DNA of 10,892 nucleotides, taken from Chitinophagaceae bacterium (lineage in GTDB: Bacteria; Bacteroidota; Bacteroidia; Chitinophagales; Chitinophagaceae). The stretch's first letter is position 1; the number at the start of each line of letters is the position of its first letter. The notes under the pieces were generated by a model, which did not search any database, was not told where the DNA came from, and saw only the letters and a program-made list of their open reading frames with translations. The stretch covers positions 1 to 10,892 of the forward strand of contig JAICHT010000103.1 of the NCBI GenBank assembly GCA_025924755.1, read 5' to 3'. Positions 1 to 6,275 of this stretch are shown in pieces. Both the position numbers and the translations under genes were made by a program.

Positions 1-546
1 AATTAACGGGCCGCCGGGATAAGGCAATCCCAATAACTTAGCCGATTTGTCAAACGCTTCTCCTGCCGCATCATCAATAGTTTCTCCAATTACCTCCATC
101 TTGCTTTCACTTTCTGCTAATACAATTTGCGTATGGCCGCCACTAACCGTTAAACACAGAAAAGGAAATGCTGGTTTTGGATCTGCAATTAAATTGGCCA
201 ATACGTGCGCCTGCATATGGTGTACTGCTATGAGCGGCTTGTTTAACGCCAATGCAAGCGACTTTGCAAATTGAGACCCTACTAACAGCGAACCAATTAA
301 GCCGGGCGCCTGAGTAAAGGCAATGGCGTCTAATTGATCTAACCGCGTGTTTGCTTGTTTCAGCGCTACATCTACCACCGGTACAATATTTTGCAAATGA
401 GCACGGCTGGCCAGCTCCGGCACCACACCTCCGTATTTTTCATGCACTTTTTGATTGGCAATGAAATTCGATAATATCAAGCCATTAGTGCAAACAGCGG
501 CGGATGTTTCATCGCAAGACGATTCTATAGCTAAAATAGTAGGCAT
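1..546 (-). CDS. tsaD: tRNA N6-threonylcarbamoyladenosine synthase subunit TsaD (N-terminal part, runs off the left edge)
   Basis: TsaD transfers the threonylcarbamoyl group from TC-AMP to A37 of ANN-decoding tRNAs in the cytoplasm, working with TsaB and TsaE. The visible 182 residues start at an ATG (544-546) with MPTILAIESSCDETSAAV, the family's classic N-terminal nucleotide-binding signature. H110 and H114 form the HMQAH metal-binding motif, equivalent to H111 and H115 of the E. coli protein. The segment LTVSGGHTQIVLAESE and the DDAAGEAFDKSAKLLGLPYPGG stretch are also typical of the family. The frame is open to base 1, so the C-terminal part, roughly 150 residues in full-length relatives, lies outside the window. 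It follows the permease gene on the same strand after 58 bases, so co-transcription is plausible. Identification is secure from the motifs. Confidence 0.97.
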   Translation of the reverse strand, partial: MPTILAIESSCDETSAAVCTNGLILSNFIANQKVHEKYGGVVPELASRAHLQNIVPVVDVALKQANTRLDQLDAIAFTQAPGLIGSLLVGSQFAKSLALALNKPLIAVHHMQAHVLANLIADPKPAFPFLCLTVSGGHTQIVLAESESKMEVIGETIDDAAGEAFDKSAKLLGLPYPGGPLI

Positions 547-604
547 ATTGATTTTGCAAAAGTAGGCAAGCCGATAGGAAGACAGGCGGCATATAGCAAA
601 ATAT

Positions 605-1852
605 TTAAGAGCTTCTGATAGCAATTACCGGGTTTAGTCGTGCTGCCTGCGATGCGGGCACAATACCCGCAATAATGCCAGCTACCAGGCAAATAACCAA
701 TGCGGTTAAAATGATACCTGCTGATAAAAAGATGGGAAAGTCGTATACGGCAGTTACTATTTTGGTTAATATAAATACTAAAAGCAAACCAATGATACCG
801 CCAAGAATGCATAAAAAAGCCGACTCCACTAAAAATTCGGTAAGGATTACGCCGCTTTTAGCGCCAATGGCTTTTTTTAAACCAATCTGGCTGGTTCTTT
901 CTTTAACCGTTACAAACATGATATTGGCTACACCAAAAATGCCCACGATAAAGGACAGGATACCGATAGACCAGCCGCCAATATTAATGCTTACAAAAGC
1001 CTGCCCTAATGAGTCGCTTAATTCATTAATATCATTTAAGCTAAAATTATCTTCTTGTGTAGGACTCAGTTTTCTTATGCCCCGCATCGCTGAATTTAAA
1101 TCATCCTTCAGCACTTTGGTGTCCATATCGTCCTGGCCATGCACTAATATGCTGGGGTTGGCCTGGTGTTCATCCATAATATTCCGTGCGTAATTATAAG
1201 TCATGATTACGCTCTGATCAAAATCCCATCCGCCAATTAACTGGGCGCCTTGTTTTTTTATAACGCCGGCAACCGTATTTACCCGGCCATGAATTTTTAT
1301 GGTTTTATCAACAGCTCTTTCCGCATCTCCAAATAATTTAGCAGCTACTTCATTGCCAATTACCACAGCATTCGAGCCGCTTTTGAACTCGGCCTGCGAC
1401 ATAAAACGGCCATATTGAATTTCCAGGGTTTGCACATTGGTAAAATCTTCCGTAACGCCATATATGTTTATACCCGATAGCACATTATCTTCTGCTTCCA
1501 CATCTGCCGAACTTCTTATCTGAAAGGCAACGTACTTGGCCGTAGTGGTACGTTGTTTAATTTCAGCTACTTCGTCGTATTTGGGTTCCGGTCTGTTTAC
1601 ATACTTCCACCACGGGTAGTCGGGGCCGCCACCATAGTTCCATTTGTCGATATAAATAGTGTTGTTGCCCATTGATTTTATTTCAGTCTGTATATTATGC
1701 TGCAGGCTGCTTACTGTAGCCAATACGCCTATTATGCAAAAAATACCAATGGTGACACCAAATAGCGACAAAAAGGTACGCAGCTTATTTTTTAAAAGTT
1801 CCTGCATGGCCATTTTAAAACTGCTGGAAATAATTTCTATAGTGCGGCGCAT
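605..1852 (-). CDS. MacB/FtsX-type ABC transporter permease
   Basis: This is an inner-membrane permease of the MacB/FtsX (type VII ABC) fold, 415 residues. After a short cytoplasmic stretch containing KNKLRTFLSLFGVTIGIF, a first membrane helix runs over about residues 28-48. A large periplasmic MacB_PCD-like domain follows (about 50-280). The C-terminal FtsX domain has three hydrophobic segments, including GILSFIVGIFGVANIMFVTV, the conserved KERTSQIGLKKAIGAK turn, and a final pair of helices ending in VPASQAARLNPVIAIRSS. These proteins usually pair with an ATPase in lipoprotein, peptide or antimicrobial export, or transmit force across the membrane. No ATPase gene lies next to it, so the partner and substrate are unknown. 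The start is set at ATG 1850-1852; an in-frame TTG two codons upstream (1856-1858) is a weaker alternative. It leads into tsaD. Confidence 0.92.
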   Translation of the reverse strand: MRRTIEIISSSFKMAMQELLKNKLRTFLSLFGVTIGIFCIIGVLATVSSLQHNIQTEIKSMGNNTIYIDKWNYGGGPDYPWWKYVNRPEPKYDEVAEIKQRTTTAKYVAFQIRSSADVEAEDNVLSGINIYGVTEDFTNVQTLEIQYGRFMSQAEFKSGSNAVVIGNEVAAKLFGDAERAVDKTIKIHGRVNTVAGVIKKQGAQLIGGWDFDQSVIMTYNYARNIMDEHQANPSILVHGQDDMDTKVLKDDLNSAMRGIRKLSPTQEDNFSLNDINELSDSLGQAFVSINIGGWSIGILSFIVGIFGVANIMFVTVKERTSQIGLKKAIGAKSGVILTEFLVESAFLCILGGIIGLLLVFILTKIVTAVYDFPIFLSAGIILTALVICLVAGIIAGIVPASQAARLNPVIAIRSS

Positions 1853-1927
1853 ACACAAATTTAATTCAAAATTTTCCTTTATTTATTGATTTAAAAACAA
1901 GAAGTTAAGGTGTATAGGTTCTGGAAT

Positions 1928-1944
1928 AATAAGACATTCTTATT
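1928..1944. repeat. Short inverted repeat AATAAG-N5-CTTATT upstream of the receiver gene
   Basis: A perfect 6-bp inverted repeat with a 5-base loop lies in the divergent gap between the permease and the response regulator. Its right arm overlaps the candidate -33 TTG of the receiver gene promoter. It could be an operator half-site pair, but such AT-rich repeats arise easily by chance. Confidence 0.25.
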
Positions 1945-1972
1945 GCAACATTTTATTAATTTCGTCCTTTTG
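1943..1972 (+). promoter_or_regulatory. Candidate Bacteroidota promoter of the receiver gene
   Basis: TTG at 1943-1945, a 19-base spacer, then TCCTTTTG at 1965-1972 resembles the Bacteroidota sigma-factor consensus TTG-N17-23-TAnnTTTG, with one mismatch (C for A) in the -7 box. Transcription would start about 10 bases before the ATG at 1993. No Shine-Dalgarno sequence is visible. Confidence 0.45.
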
Positions 1973-1992
1973 CTTGTAAGTAATAATATGCT

Positions 1993-2361
1993 ATGGCTCA
2001 AATTTTAATATTGGATGATGATCCGGATGTGCGGACAGTAACAGGTGTTTTTTTTAAGAAGCAAGGATATAAGGTGGATGTGGCCTCGCATATAGAAGAA
2101 GCCGCTGAAAAGATAAAATTACAGCAGCCTGATATTGTGCTATTGGATGTATTGCTTTCCGGTGCTGATGGCCGCAATTTTTGTCAGCAACTAAAAAAGG
2201 ACGAGCAAACTAAAAGTATACGGGTCATTATGTTTTCGGCCCATCCCGGCGCTGCAGAAAGCATTGAAGAATATGGCGCCGATGATTTCATACAAAAGCC
2301 ATTTGAGCTGACCCTCATGCTGGACAGGATCAACAGCCAAATGAAACAACTAAAAAAATAA
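1993..2361 (+). CDS. Stand-alone response regulator receiver (CheY-like)
   Basis: This 122-residue protein is a single receiver domain with no output domain. The acidic Mg-binding cluster is D8-D9-D10, the phospho-acceptor is D52 in IVLLDVLL, the switch Ser is S82 in IMFSAHP, and the conserved Lys is K102 in FIQKPF. All residues needed for phosphorylation are present, so it should be a working phospho-acceptor in the cytoplasm. Its kinase and output partner are not in the window. Single-domain receivers usually act by protein-protein contact or in phosphorelays, and which applies here cannot be read from the sequence. The ATG at 1993 is the only sensible start, as an ATG five bases upstream is out of frame and stops at once. 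It ends 7 bases from the convergent gene at 2369. Confidence 0.95.
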   Translation: MAQILILDDDPDVRTVTGVFFKKQGYKVDVASHIEEAAEKIKLQQPDIVLLDVLLSGADGRNFCQQLKKDEQTKSIRVIMFSAHPGAAESIEEYGADDFIQKPFELTLMLDRINSQMKQLKK

Positions 2362-2368
2362 TGTAAAA

Positions 2369-2587
2369 TTAATTAGAGCTTCTTTCATCCCCGTTGCGAC
2401 CATTGTCATTAGTTGCCGGGCGCAACTTTACATGACCATTTGTATAGGGCTTGCGCACTTGTTCATAGTTCATTCCTTCAAAGCCCTGTGGTGGCTGATT
2501 ATTGGCAGTTCTTTCATTGGGGTTACTGCCATAATCTTCGTATTCCTCTCTCACATTATGCGGTTCCACATTCCAATTTTCCACCAT
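2369..2587 (-). CDS. Small hydrophilic Asn-rich hypothetical protein
   Basis: I do not recognise this 72-residue protein. It has no signal peptide, membrane segment or Cys, and is rich in Asn, Glu, Gly and Arg, with segments such as NNQPPQGFEGMNYEQVRKP and NDNGRNGDERSSN. This suggests a largely disordered chain. Three points favour a real gene over overlapping plus-strand frames: its composition is protein-like, it starts at ATG (2585-2587), and a good match to the Bacteroidota promoter lies about 40 bases upstream on the same strand (2629-2657). It converges on the receiver gene with 7 bases between stops, so the two transcripts probably overlap at their 3' ends. Function is unknown. Confidence 0.6.
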   Translation of the reverse strand: MVENWNVEPHNVREEYEDYGSNPNERTANNQPPQGFEGMNYEQVRKPYTNGHVKLRPATNDNGRNGDERSSN

Positions 2588-2628
2588 TACCTAATATTTG
2601 ATTCGTGTAAATTAATAAAAAATGATAC

Positions 2629-2657
2629 CAAAAATAATAAGCGGAAATTATATACAA
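2629..2657 (-). promoter_or_regulatory. Candidate promoter of the 72-residue protein gene
   Basis: Read on the minus strand, TTG (2657-2655), an 18-base spacer and TATTTTTG (2636-2629) match the consensus TTG-N17-23-TAnnTTTG without a mismatch. Transcription would start near 2622, giving a leader of about 35 bases before the ATG at 2587. Confidence 0.5.
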
Positions 2658-2804
2658 TCATCATTACCCGGTAAAATTTTGCCTGATTGTACCTTTTATC
2701 TGTTTAAGTAGAGGTGTTATTTCCACAATTCAACCTTAAACAAAAATCTCTATTACTCCATAAATACTTTTCCGGTTTATTGAGGTAGTTTCTACGTGCA
2801 TATT

Positions 2805-2820
2805 GTTAACTTCTATTAAC
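2805..2820. repeat. GTTAA-N6-TTAAC inverted repeat upstream of prfC
   Basis: A perfect 5-bp inverted repeat with a 6-base spacer. The palindrome GTTAAC at 2805-2810 occurs again at 2864-2869, directly after the candidate -33 element of prfC. The repeated GTTAAC could be regulator sites, but the region is AT-rich and chance is a fair explanation. Confidence 0.25.
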
Positions 2821-2861
2821 AAACTGCACTTTAAATATACCTGAAATCCAATTTCAATCTT

Positions 2862-2888
2862 TTGTTAACGTACTGCTTCGTACTTTTG
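2862..2888 (+). promoter_or_regulatory. prfC: Candidate prfC promoter with a perfect TAnnTTTG box
   Basis: TACTTTTG at 2881-2888 matches the Bacteroidota -7 consensus exactly and is followed by GC, as is common. A TTG at 2862-2864 is a possible -33 element, though the 16-base spacer is one base shorter than the usual 17-23. The leader to the prfC ATG would be about 65 bases. Confidence 0.55.
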
Positions 2889-2960
2889 CAGCCGCAAAAT
2901 ATTTTACTATACACTTAGAAAAAAGATCATTGATACTTTATAAAACCGTATAAAGGTTCA

Positions 2961-4559
2961 ATGGATTCAACAATGAAATATCAGAACGAAATAAAGAAAA
3001 GAAGAACATTCGCTATCATATCCCATCCGGATGCCGGCAAAACCACACTTACTGAAAAGTTTTTGTTATTTGGTGGCGCTATACAGGTAGCTGGTGCGGT
3101 AAAAAGTAATAAGATAAAGAAGCACGCAACCTCCGACTTTATGGAAATTGAGCGCCAGCGTGGAATATCTGTTGCTACCTCTGTCATGAGTTTTGAGTAT
3201 GAGAATACACTCATTAACTTGTTAGATACACCTGGCCACAAAGATTTTGCAGAAGATACTTTTAGAACTTTGACGGCAGTAGACAGTGTCATATTAGTGG
3301 TAGATAGTGTAAATGGGGTAGAAGAACAGACCCGCCGGTTAATGCAGGTATGCCGGATGCGGAAAACTCCGGTAATTGTTTTTATTAACAAATTGGATCG
3401 TGATGGAAAAAACCGCTTTGATTTGTTAGAGGAAATTGAAAAAGAATTATCTATTTCTTTACACCCGATGACATGGCCCATTAACAGTGGTAAAGATTTT
3501 AAAGGCGTCTATAATTTACACGATAAAAGCATCCGTTTGTTTACCCCTAATACGAAGGCTGCAGATGATGATACCATTTCCATCACCAACTTATCATCAC
3601 CCGTTTTAAATGAAAAATTGGGTGAAAAAGACGCGGATATTTTGCGTGAAGATGTAGAATTAATTGATGGCGTTTATGGTGAGTTGAAGGTTGAAAATTA
3701 TTTGAGCGGCGATATAGCGCCGGTATTCTTCGGGTCAGCTATTAACAACTTTGGCGTAAAAGAAATGCTGGATACGTTTATACGCATTGCACCAGTGCCA
3801 CGTAGCCGCGAAACGAACAAACGATACCTGGCTGTGGATGAAGATAAGTTCAGCGGATTTGTTTTTAAAATTCATGCGAACCTGGATCCTAAACACCGGG
3901 ACCGGATCGCATTTTTACGGGTGTGTTCGGGTAAGTTTGAACGCAATAAATACTTTCATCATGTGCGGTTGGATAAGGAGGTACGCTTCAGCAACCCATA
4001 TTCTTTTTTAGCACGCGAAAAAAGCGTGGTGGAGGATGCATATCCCGGCGATGTGGTGGGTTTGTTTGATACCGGCAATTTTAAAATTGGAGATACCCTC
4101 ACAGAAGGAGAAGACCTTTTCTTTACCGGCATTCCTTCTTTCTCACCCGAAATTTTTAAAGAAGTGGTGAATAAAGACCCGATGAAAACAAAGCAATTGG
4201 AGAAGGGCTTGTTGCAACTAACCGATGAAGGCGTAGCGCAATTGTTTACACAATTTGGTGGCAATAAAAAGATAATAGGATGCGTAGGAGAGCTGCAGTT
4301 TGAAGTGATTCAGTACCGCCTGCTGCACGAATATGGCGCTTCGGTTCAGTTTAACACATTGCCATTTTATAAAGCTTGCTGGATTACTAGTAAAGATCCG
4401 CAAAAATTGCAGGAGTTTACCCGTTTTAAACAAGCCAATATTGCGCAGGATAAAGACGGACATTTAGTGTACTTAGCGCAAAGTGAATGGTTTTTAAATA
4501 CTGAAAGAACTAATAACCCGGATATTGAATTTCATTTTACCAGCGAAATACACAAATAG
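2961..4559 (+). CDS. prfC: Peptide chain release factor 3 (RF3), GTPase
   Basis: RF3 is a translational GTPase that releases RF1 or RF2 from the ribosome after peptide release and helps in post-peptidyl-transfer quality control. At 532 residues it has about the length of E. coli RF3 (529). The G1 loop is SHPDAGKTT (residues 21-29), G3 is DTPGH (89-93, with H93 the likely catalytic His), G4 is NKLD (143-146), and G5 is around SAI (259-261). Family blocks such as FVFKIHANLDPKHRDRIAF, AYPGDVVGLFDTGNFKIGDT and GCVGELQFEVIQYRL identify RF3 rather than EF-G. ATG 2961 is preferred because AAAGG (2952-2956) sits a few bases before it. Met5 (2973) is a possible later start. It appears to be transcribed alone from its own promoter. 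Confidence 0.97.
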   Translation: MDSTMKYQNEIKKRRTFAIISHPDAGKTTLTEKFLLFGGAIQVAGAVKSNKIKKHATSDFMEIERQRGISVATSVMSFEYENTLINLLDTPGHKDFAEDTFRTLTAVDSVILVVDSVNGVEEQTRRLMQVCRMRKTPVIVFINKLDRDGKNRFDLLEEIEKELSISLHPMTWPINSGKDFKGVYNLHDKSIRLFTPNTKAADDDTISITNLSSPVLNEKLGEKDADILREDVELIDGVYGELKVENYLSGDIAPVFFGSAINNFGVKEMLDTFIRIAPVPRSRETNKRYLAVDEDKFSGFVFKIHANLDPKHRDRIAFLRVCSGKFERNKYFHHVRLDKEVRFSNPYSFLAREKSVVEDAYPGDVVGLFDTGNFKIGDTLTEGEDLFFTGIPSFSPEIFKEVVNKDPMKTKQLEKGLLQLTDEGVAQLFTQFGGNKKIIGCVGELQFEVIQYRLLHEYGASVQFNTLPFYKACWITSKDPQKLQEFTRFKQANIAQDKDGHLVYLAQSEWFLNTERTNNPDIEFHFTSEIHK

Positions 4560-4636
4560 CATATCTGGTATTGGATATCATTTAAAGTGAGCACGCATTT
4601 TGTAGGTTCGCTTATATAGATAATCACCCGTTCACT

Positions 4637-4664
4637 TCATTCGATACATTTGATAATCGAATGA
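4637..4664. repeat. 9-bp interrupted palindrome TCATTCGAT-N10-ATCGAATGA
   Basis: The two 9-bp arms (4637-4645 and 4656-4664) are perfectly complementary around a 10-base centre. This size and spacing fit an operator for a dimeric helix-turn-helix regulator. It could instead be a weak terminator for prfC, as a T-rich stretch (4665-4677) follows, but the stem is AT-rich and the loop long. A TAnnTTTG box begins at the last base of the left arm and occupies most of the centre. Confidence 0.5.
4645..4652 (+). promoter_or_regulatory. Candidate -7 box inside the palindrome
   Basis: TACATTTG is a perfect match to the Bacteroidota -7 element TAnnTTTG. No TTG lies 17-23 bases upstream, so the -33 part is missing or degenerate. 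If used, it would transcribe the microprotein frame and probably the protease and emfourin genes. A regulator bound to the flanking palindrome arms would cover it. Confidence 0.35.
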
Positions 4665-4691
4665 TTATTTGATTTTAATATCCATAACAAT

Positions 4692-4763
4692 ATGATATTA
4701 GCATTATTACTTGTAATCATTGCGGCAGGTTACTTTTATAGTACTAAAAAAAGCAAGCCCTGA
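4692..4763 (+). CDS. Possible 23-residue single-pass membrane microprotein
   Basis: An ATG opens a 23-codon frame whose product begins MILALLLVIIAAGYFY, enough for one membrane helix, and ends in the basic tail STKKSKP. This hydrophobic helix followed by a positively charged end is what a small inner-membrane protein with a cytoplasmic C-terminus would look like. It lies 28 bases after the palindrome and 99 bases before the protease gene. There is no clear Shine-Dalgarno, as is normal in this phylum. I do not recognise a family. A chance frame of this length is possible, so only the composition and position argue for it. Confidence 0.35.
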   Translation: MILALLLVIIAAGYFYSTKKSKP

Positions 4764-4862
4764 TCAATCCCATTCTTACTGCCATTTTTCTCACCAGCTA
4801 TTTTAAATTGTAAGGATTATGCTGTAAATTCATATGGTAATCTTTCATTTAAAATACTTTGT

Positions 4863-5942
4863 ATGTGTCAGCAACATCGCCCAATACAATGCATTGTTCC
4901 TCCTTATATACTTTCTAAACTCATTACATCAAACGAAGACAATGCCAGCCAGGTTAAAAAAGATGTTGCTAATCTTATATTAGATGAGCAGATCAGAAGC
5001 CGGCGCAGGGTTTTTTCGCATTTAAAAGATGAAACACGCCAGGCTGCTGGCTTGACTACCTTAAAAAAAACTTCAAAAAAAATTGCTGTTAACCGTGAAG
5101 TTTATACAGCAAATAGTAAGGAAGTAGAACCTGGAACCCTGGTGCGAAAAGAAGGGCAGGCAGCTGTAAAAGATAAAGATGTAAACAATGTGTATGATGG
5201 TGGCGGGTTTACGTGGGATTTTTATTATTCTTTATTCGGTAGAAACTCTATTGATAATAAGGGTTTGAAGATTGTGCAAACCGTACACTATGGAAAAAAG
5301 TACGACAATGCTTTTTGGGATGGGCAGCAAATGATTTTTGGGGATGGTGATGGAAAAATATTTGGTTCGTTTACTGAAGATATTGATATCATTGGCCACG
5401 AACTGACGCATGGAGTAGTGCAATATGAATGCAATTTGGCATATAAAGATCAAAGCGGCGCCTTAAACGAATCATTAGCTGATGTATTTGGGAGCATGAT
5501 TAAACAAAGAGTTTTAAATCAGGAGGTAACCAAAGCAGACTGGCTGATAGGAGAAAAGGTATTATTAGGTGCAAAGTATGCGTTGCGTTCTTTAAAAGCA
5601 CCGGGAACCGCTTATAAAAACCATCCACAATTAGGTACGGACCCGCAACCCGCAACTATGGCCGGATATACGGATGACCCTACTGATAACGGTGGTGTTC
5701 ATTTAAATTCAGGAATTCCCAACCATGCCTTTTACCTGGCTGCATTTAATATAGGCGGTTATGCGTGGGAGAAAGCCGGTAAAGTTTGGTATGCCGCGCT
5801 GTGCGATAATAAGCTGGTAAAGAAAAGCGCAACTTTTGCTGATTTTAAGAATGCCACGATAACTTATGCCGGAAAGCTTTTTAAAACGGATAAATCTGTT
5901 GAAAAAGCTGTGTCAGATGCGTGGACGGCGGTAGGTGTTTAA
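4863..5942 (+). CDS. Protealysin-like M4 (thermolysin family) metalloprotease with short propeptide
   Basis: This 359-residue zinc endopeptidase belongs to the M4 family. Zinc ligands and catalytic residues are H179-E180-L-T-H183, with E203 in NESLAD as third ligand, exactly 24 residues after H179 as in thermolysin (H142 to E166). D207 follows, and H280 in GGVHLNSGIPNHAF matches thermolysin H231. NAFWDGQQMIFGDGDG is another family block. The N-terminus contains IVPPYIL (about residues 11-17), the conserved propeptide motif of protealysin-type enzymes, whose ~50-residue propeptide blocks the active site until removed. There is no signal peptide, so it is made as a cytoplasmic precursor or leaves by a non-Sec route. 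The ATG at 4863 is the only start that keeps the propeptide. An emfourin-like gene follows after 11 bases. Confidence 0.95.
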   Translation: MCQQHRPIQCIVPPYILSKLITSNEDNASQVKKDVANLILDEQIRSRRRVFSHLKDETRQAAGLTTLKKTSKKIAVNREVYTANSKEVEPGTLVRKEGQAAVKDKDVNNVYDGGGFTWDFYYSLFGRNSIDNKGLKIVQTVHYGKKYDNAFWDGQQMIFGDGDGKIFGSFTEDIDIIGHELTHGVVQYECNLAYKDQSGALNESLADVFGSMIKQRVLNQEVTKADWLIGEKVLLGAKYALRSLKAPGTAYKNHPQLGTDPQPATMAGYTDDPTDNGGVHLNSGIPNHAFYLAAFNIGGYAWEKAGKVWYAALCDNKLVKKSATFADFKNATITYAGKLFKTDKSVEKAVSDAWTAVGV

Positions 5943-5953
5943 GTTTATACAAT

Positions 5954-6232
5954 ATGACTTTAAAATTGATACAGGCTGGTGGTTTCACCGGTAAGTCTAA
6001 AGTGTCAGAAGAAAACCTGGAAAACTATGGAGAAGGCTTAAAAAACCAGGTTGAAAATTTATTTGCACAGCCGTCAGCAAATGCAGCCCCCGATAACTCA
6101 CCAGCACGGGATAAAGAAAAGTTGTATTTACAATACAATGAAAAACTTATACCGGTAAATGAATCTCATCTTAATAGCGATCTTAAGAACCTTATTAACA
6201 AAATGAAAGAAAACCTGCACTATGAAAAATAA
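5954..6232 (+). CDS. Emfourin-like proteinaceous inhibitor of the adjacent M4 protease
   Basis: This 92-residue protein resembles emfourin (M4in), the small protein inhibitor encoded beside protealysin in Serratia. It starts MTLKLIQAGGFTGKS, and the GGF(A/T)G motif after a first beta strand (residues 9-13) is the emfourin hallmark. The later pattern also fits: an LFAQ helix-end segment (36-39), a variable proline-rich stretch, a strand pair around KLYLQYNEKLIPVNE, and a final helix LKNLINKMKENL. It has no signal peptide or Cys. The start is ATG 5954; an in-frame ATG at 5921 would overlap the protease end and add a non-conserved tail. The 11-base gap to the protease stop implies one transcript, giving enzyme and inhibitor together. 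The assignment rests on pattern and position, not on a search. Confidence 0.8.
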   Translation: MTLKLIQAGGFTGKSKVSEENLENYGEGLKNQVENLFAQPSANAAPDNSPARDKEKLYLQYNEKLIPVNESHLNSDLKNLINKMKENLHYEK

Positions 6233-6275
6233 ATTTAGTGTTTATCTAAACCTGATATGAAATCAATAAGAAAGA

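Larger units (their letters stand above)
2588..2960. other. 373-base intergenic region between the small protein and prfC
   Basis: This AT-rich gap separates two divergent genes. It holds a minus-strand promoter candidate (2629-2657), a GTTAA-N6-TTAAC repeat (2805-2820) and the prfC promoter candidate (2862-2888). A 29-codon plus-strand frame at 2622-2711 has nothing to support it. I see no tRNA, riboswitch or strong terminator hairpin. Confidence 0.6.
4560..4862. other. 303-base region between prfC and the protease gene
   Basis: This stretch holds no long gene. It contains a 28-bp interrupted palindrome with a -7-like box at its centre (4637-4664) and a possible 23-codon membrane microprotein (4692-4763). 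The last ~100 bases before the protease ATG show no consensus promoter: TACTTTG at 4855-4861 lacks one spacer base and abuts the ATG. No clear rho-independent terminator follows prfC. Confidence 0.6.

Noticed and set aside
675..1193. Plus-strand 172-codon frame opposite the permease
   Set aside because: It is antisense to a well-supported permease gene whose domains are continuous; the product has no recognisable pattern.
1856..1863. TAAATTTG on the minus strand as a permease promoter
   Set aside because: It overlaps the likely start codon region (ATG 1850-1852), so transcription would begin at or after the start codon. No -33 TTG is at a proper distance.
2413..2674. Two overlapping plus-strand frames (2413-2601 and 2432-2674)
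   Set aside because: They run antisense to the minus-strand 72-residue gene, which has a better composition and a promoter. Their products look like translated non-coding sequence.
2622..2711. 29-codon plus-strand frame in the prfC upstream gap
   Set aside because: It has no promoter, no ribosome site and no hydrophobic or other coherent pattern; it overlaps the minus-strand promoter candidate.
5921..5953. Upstream ATG for the emfourin-like gene
   Set aside because: It lies inside the protease gene and adds 11 residues before the conserved MTLKLIQAGGF start. ATG 5954 fits the family.
6234..6250. TTTAG-N7-CTAAA as a bidirectional terminator between emfourin and the lipoprotein gene
   Set aside because: The stem is only 5 bp and A/T-rich with no T-run, so it is too weak to call.
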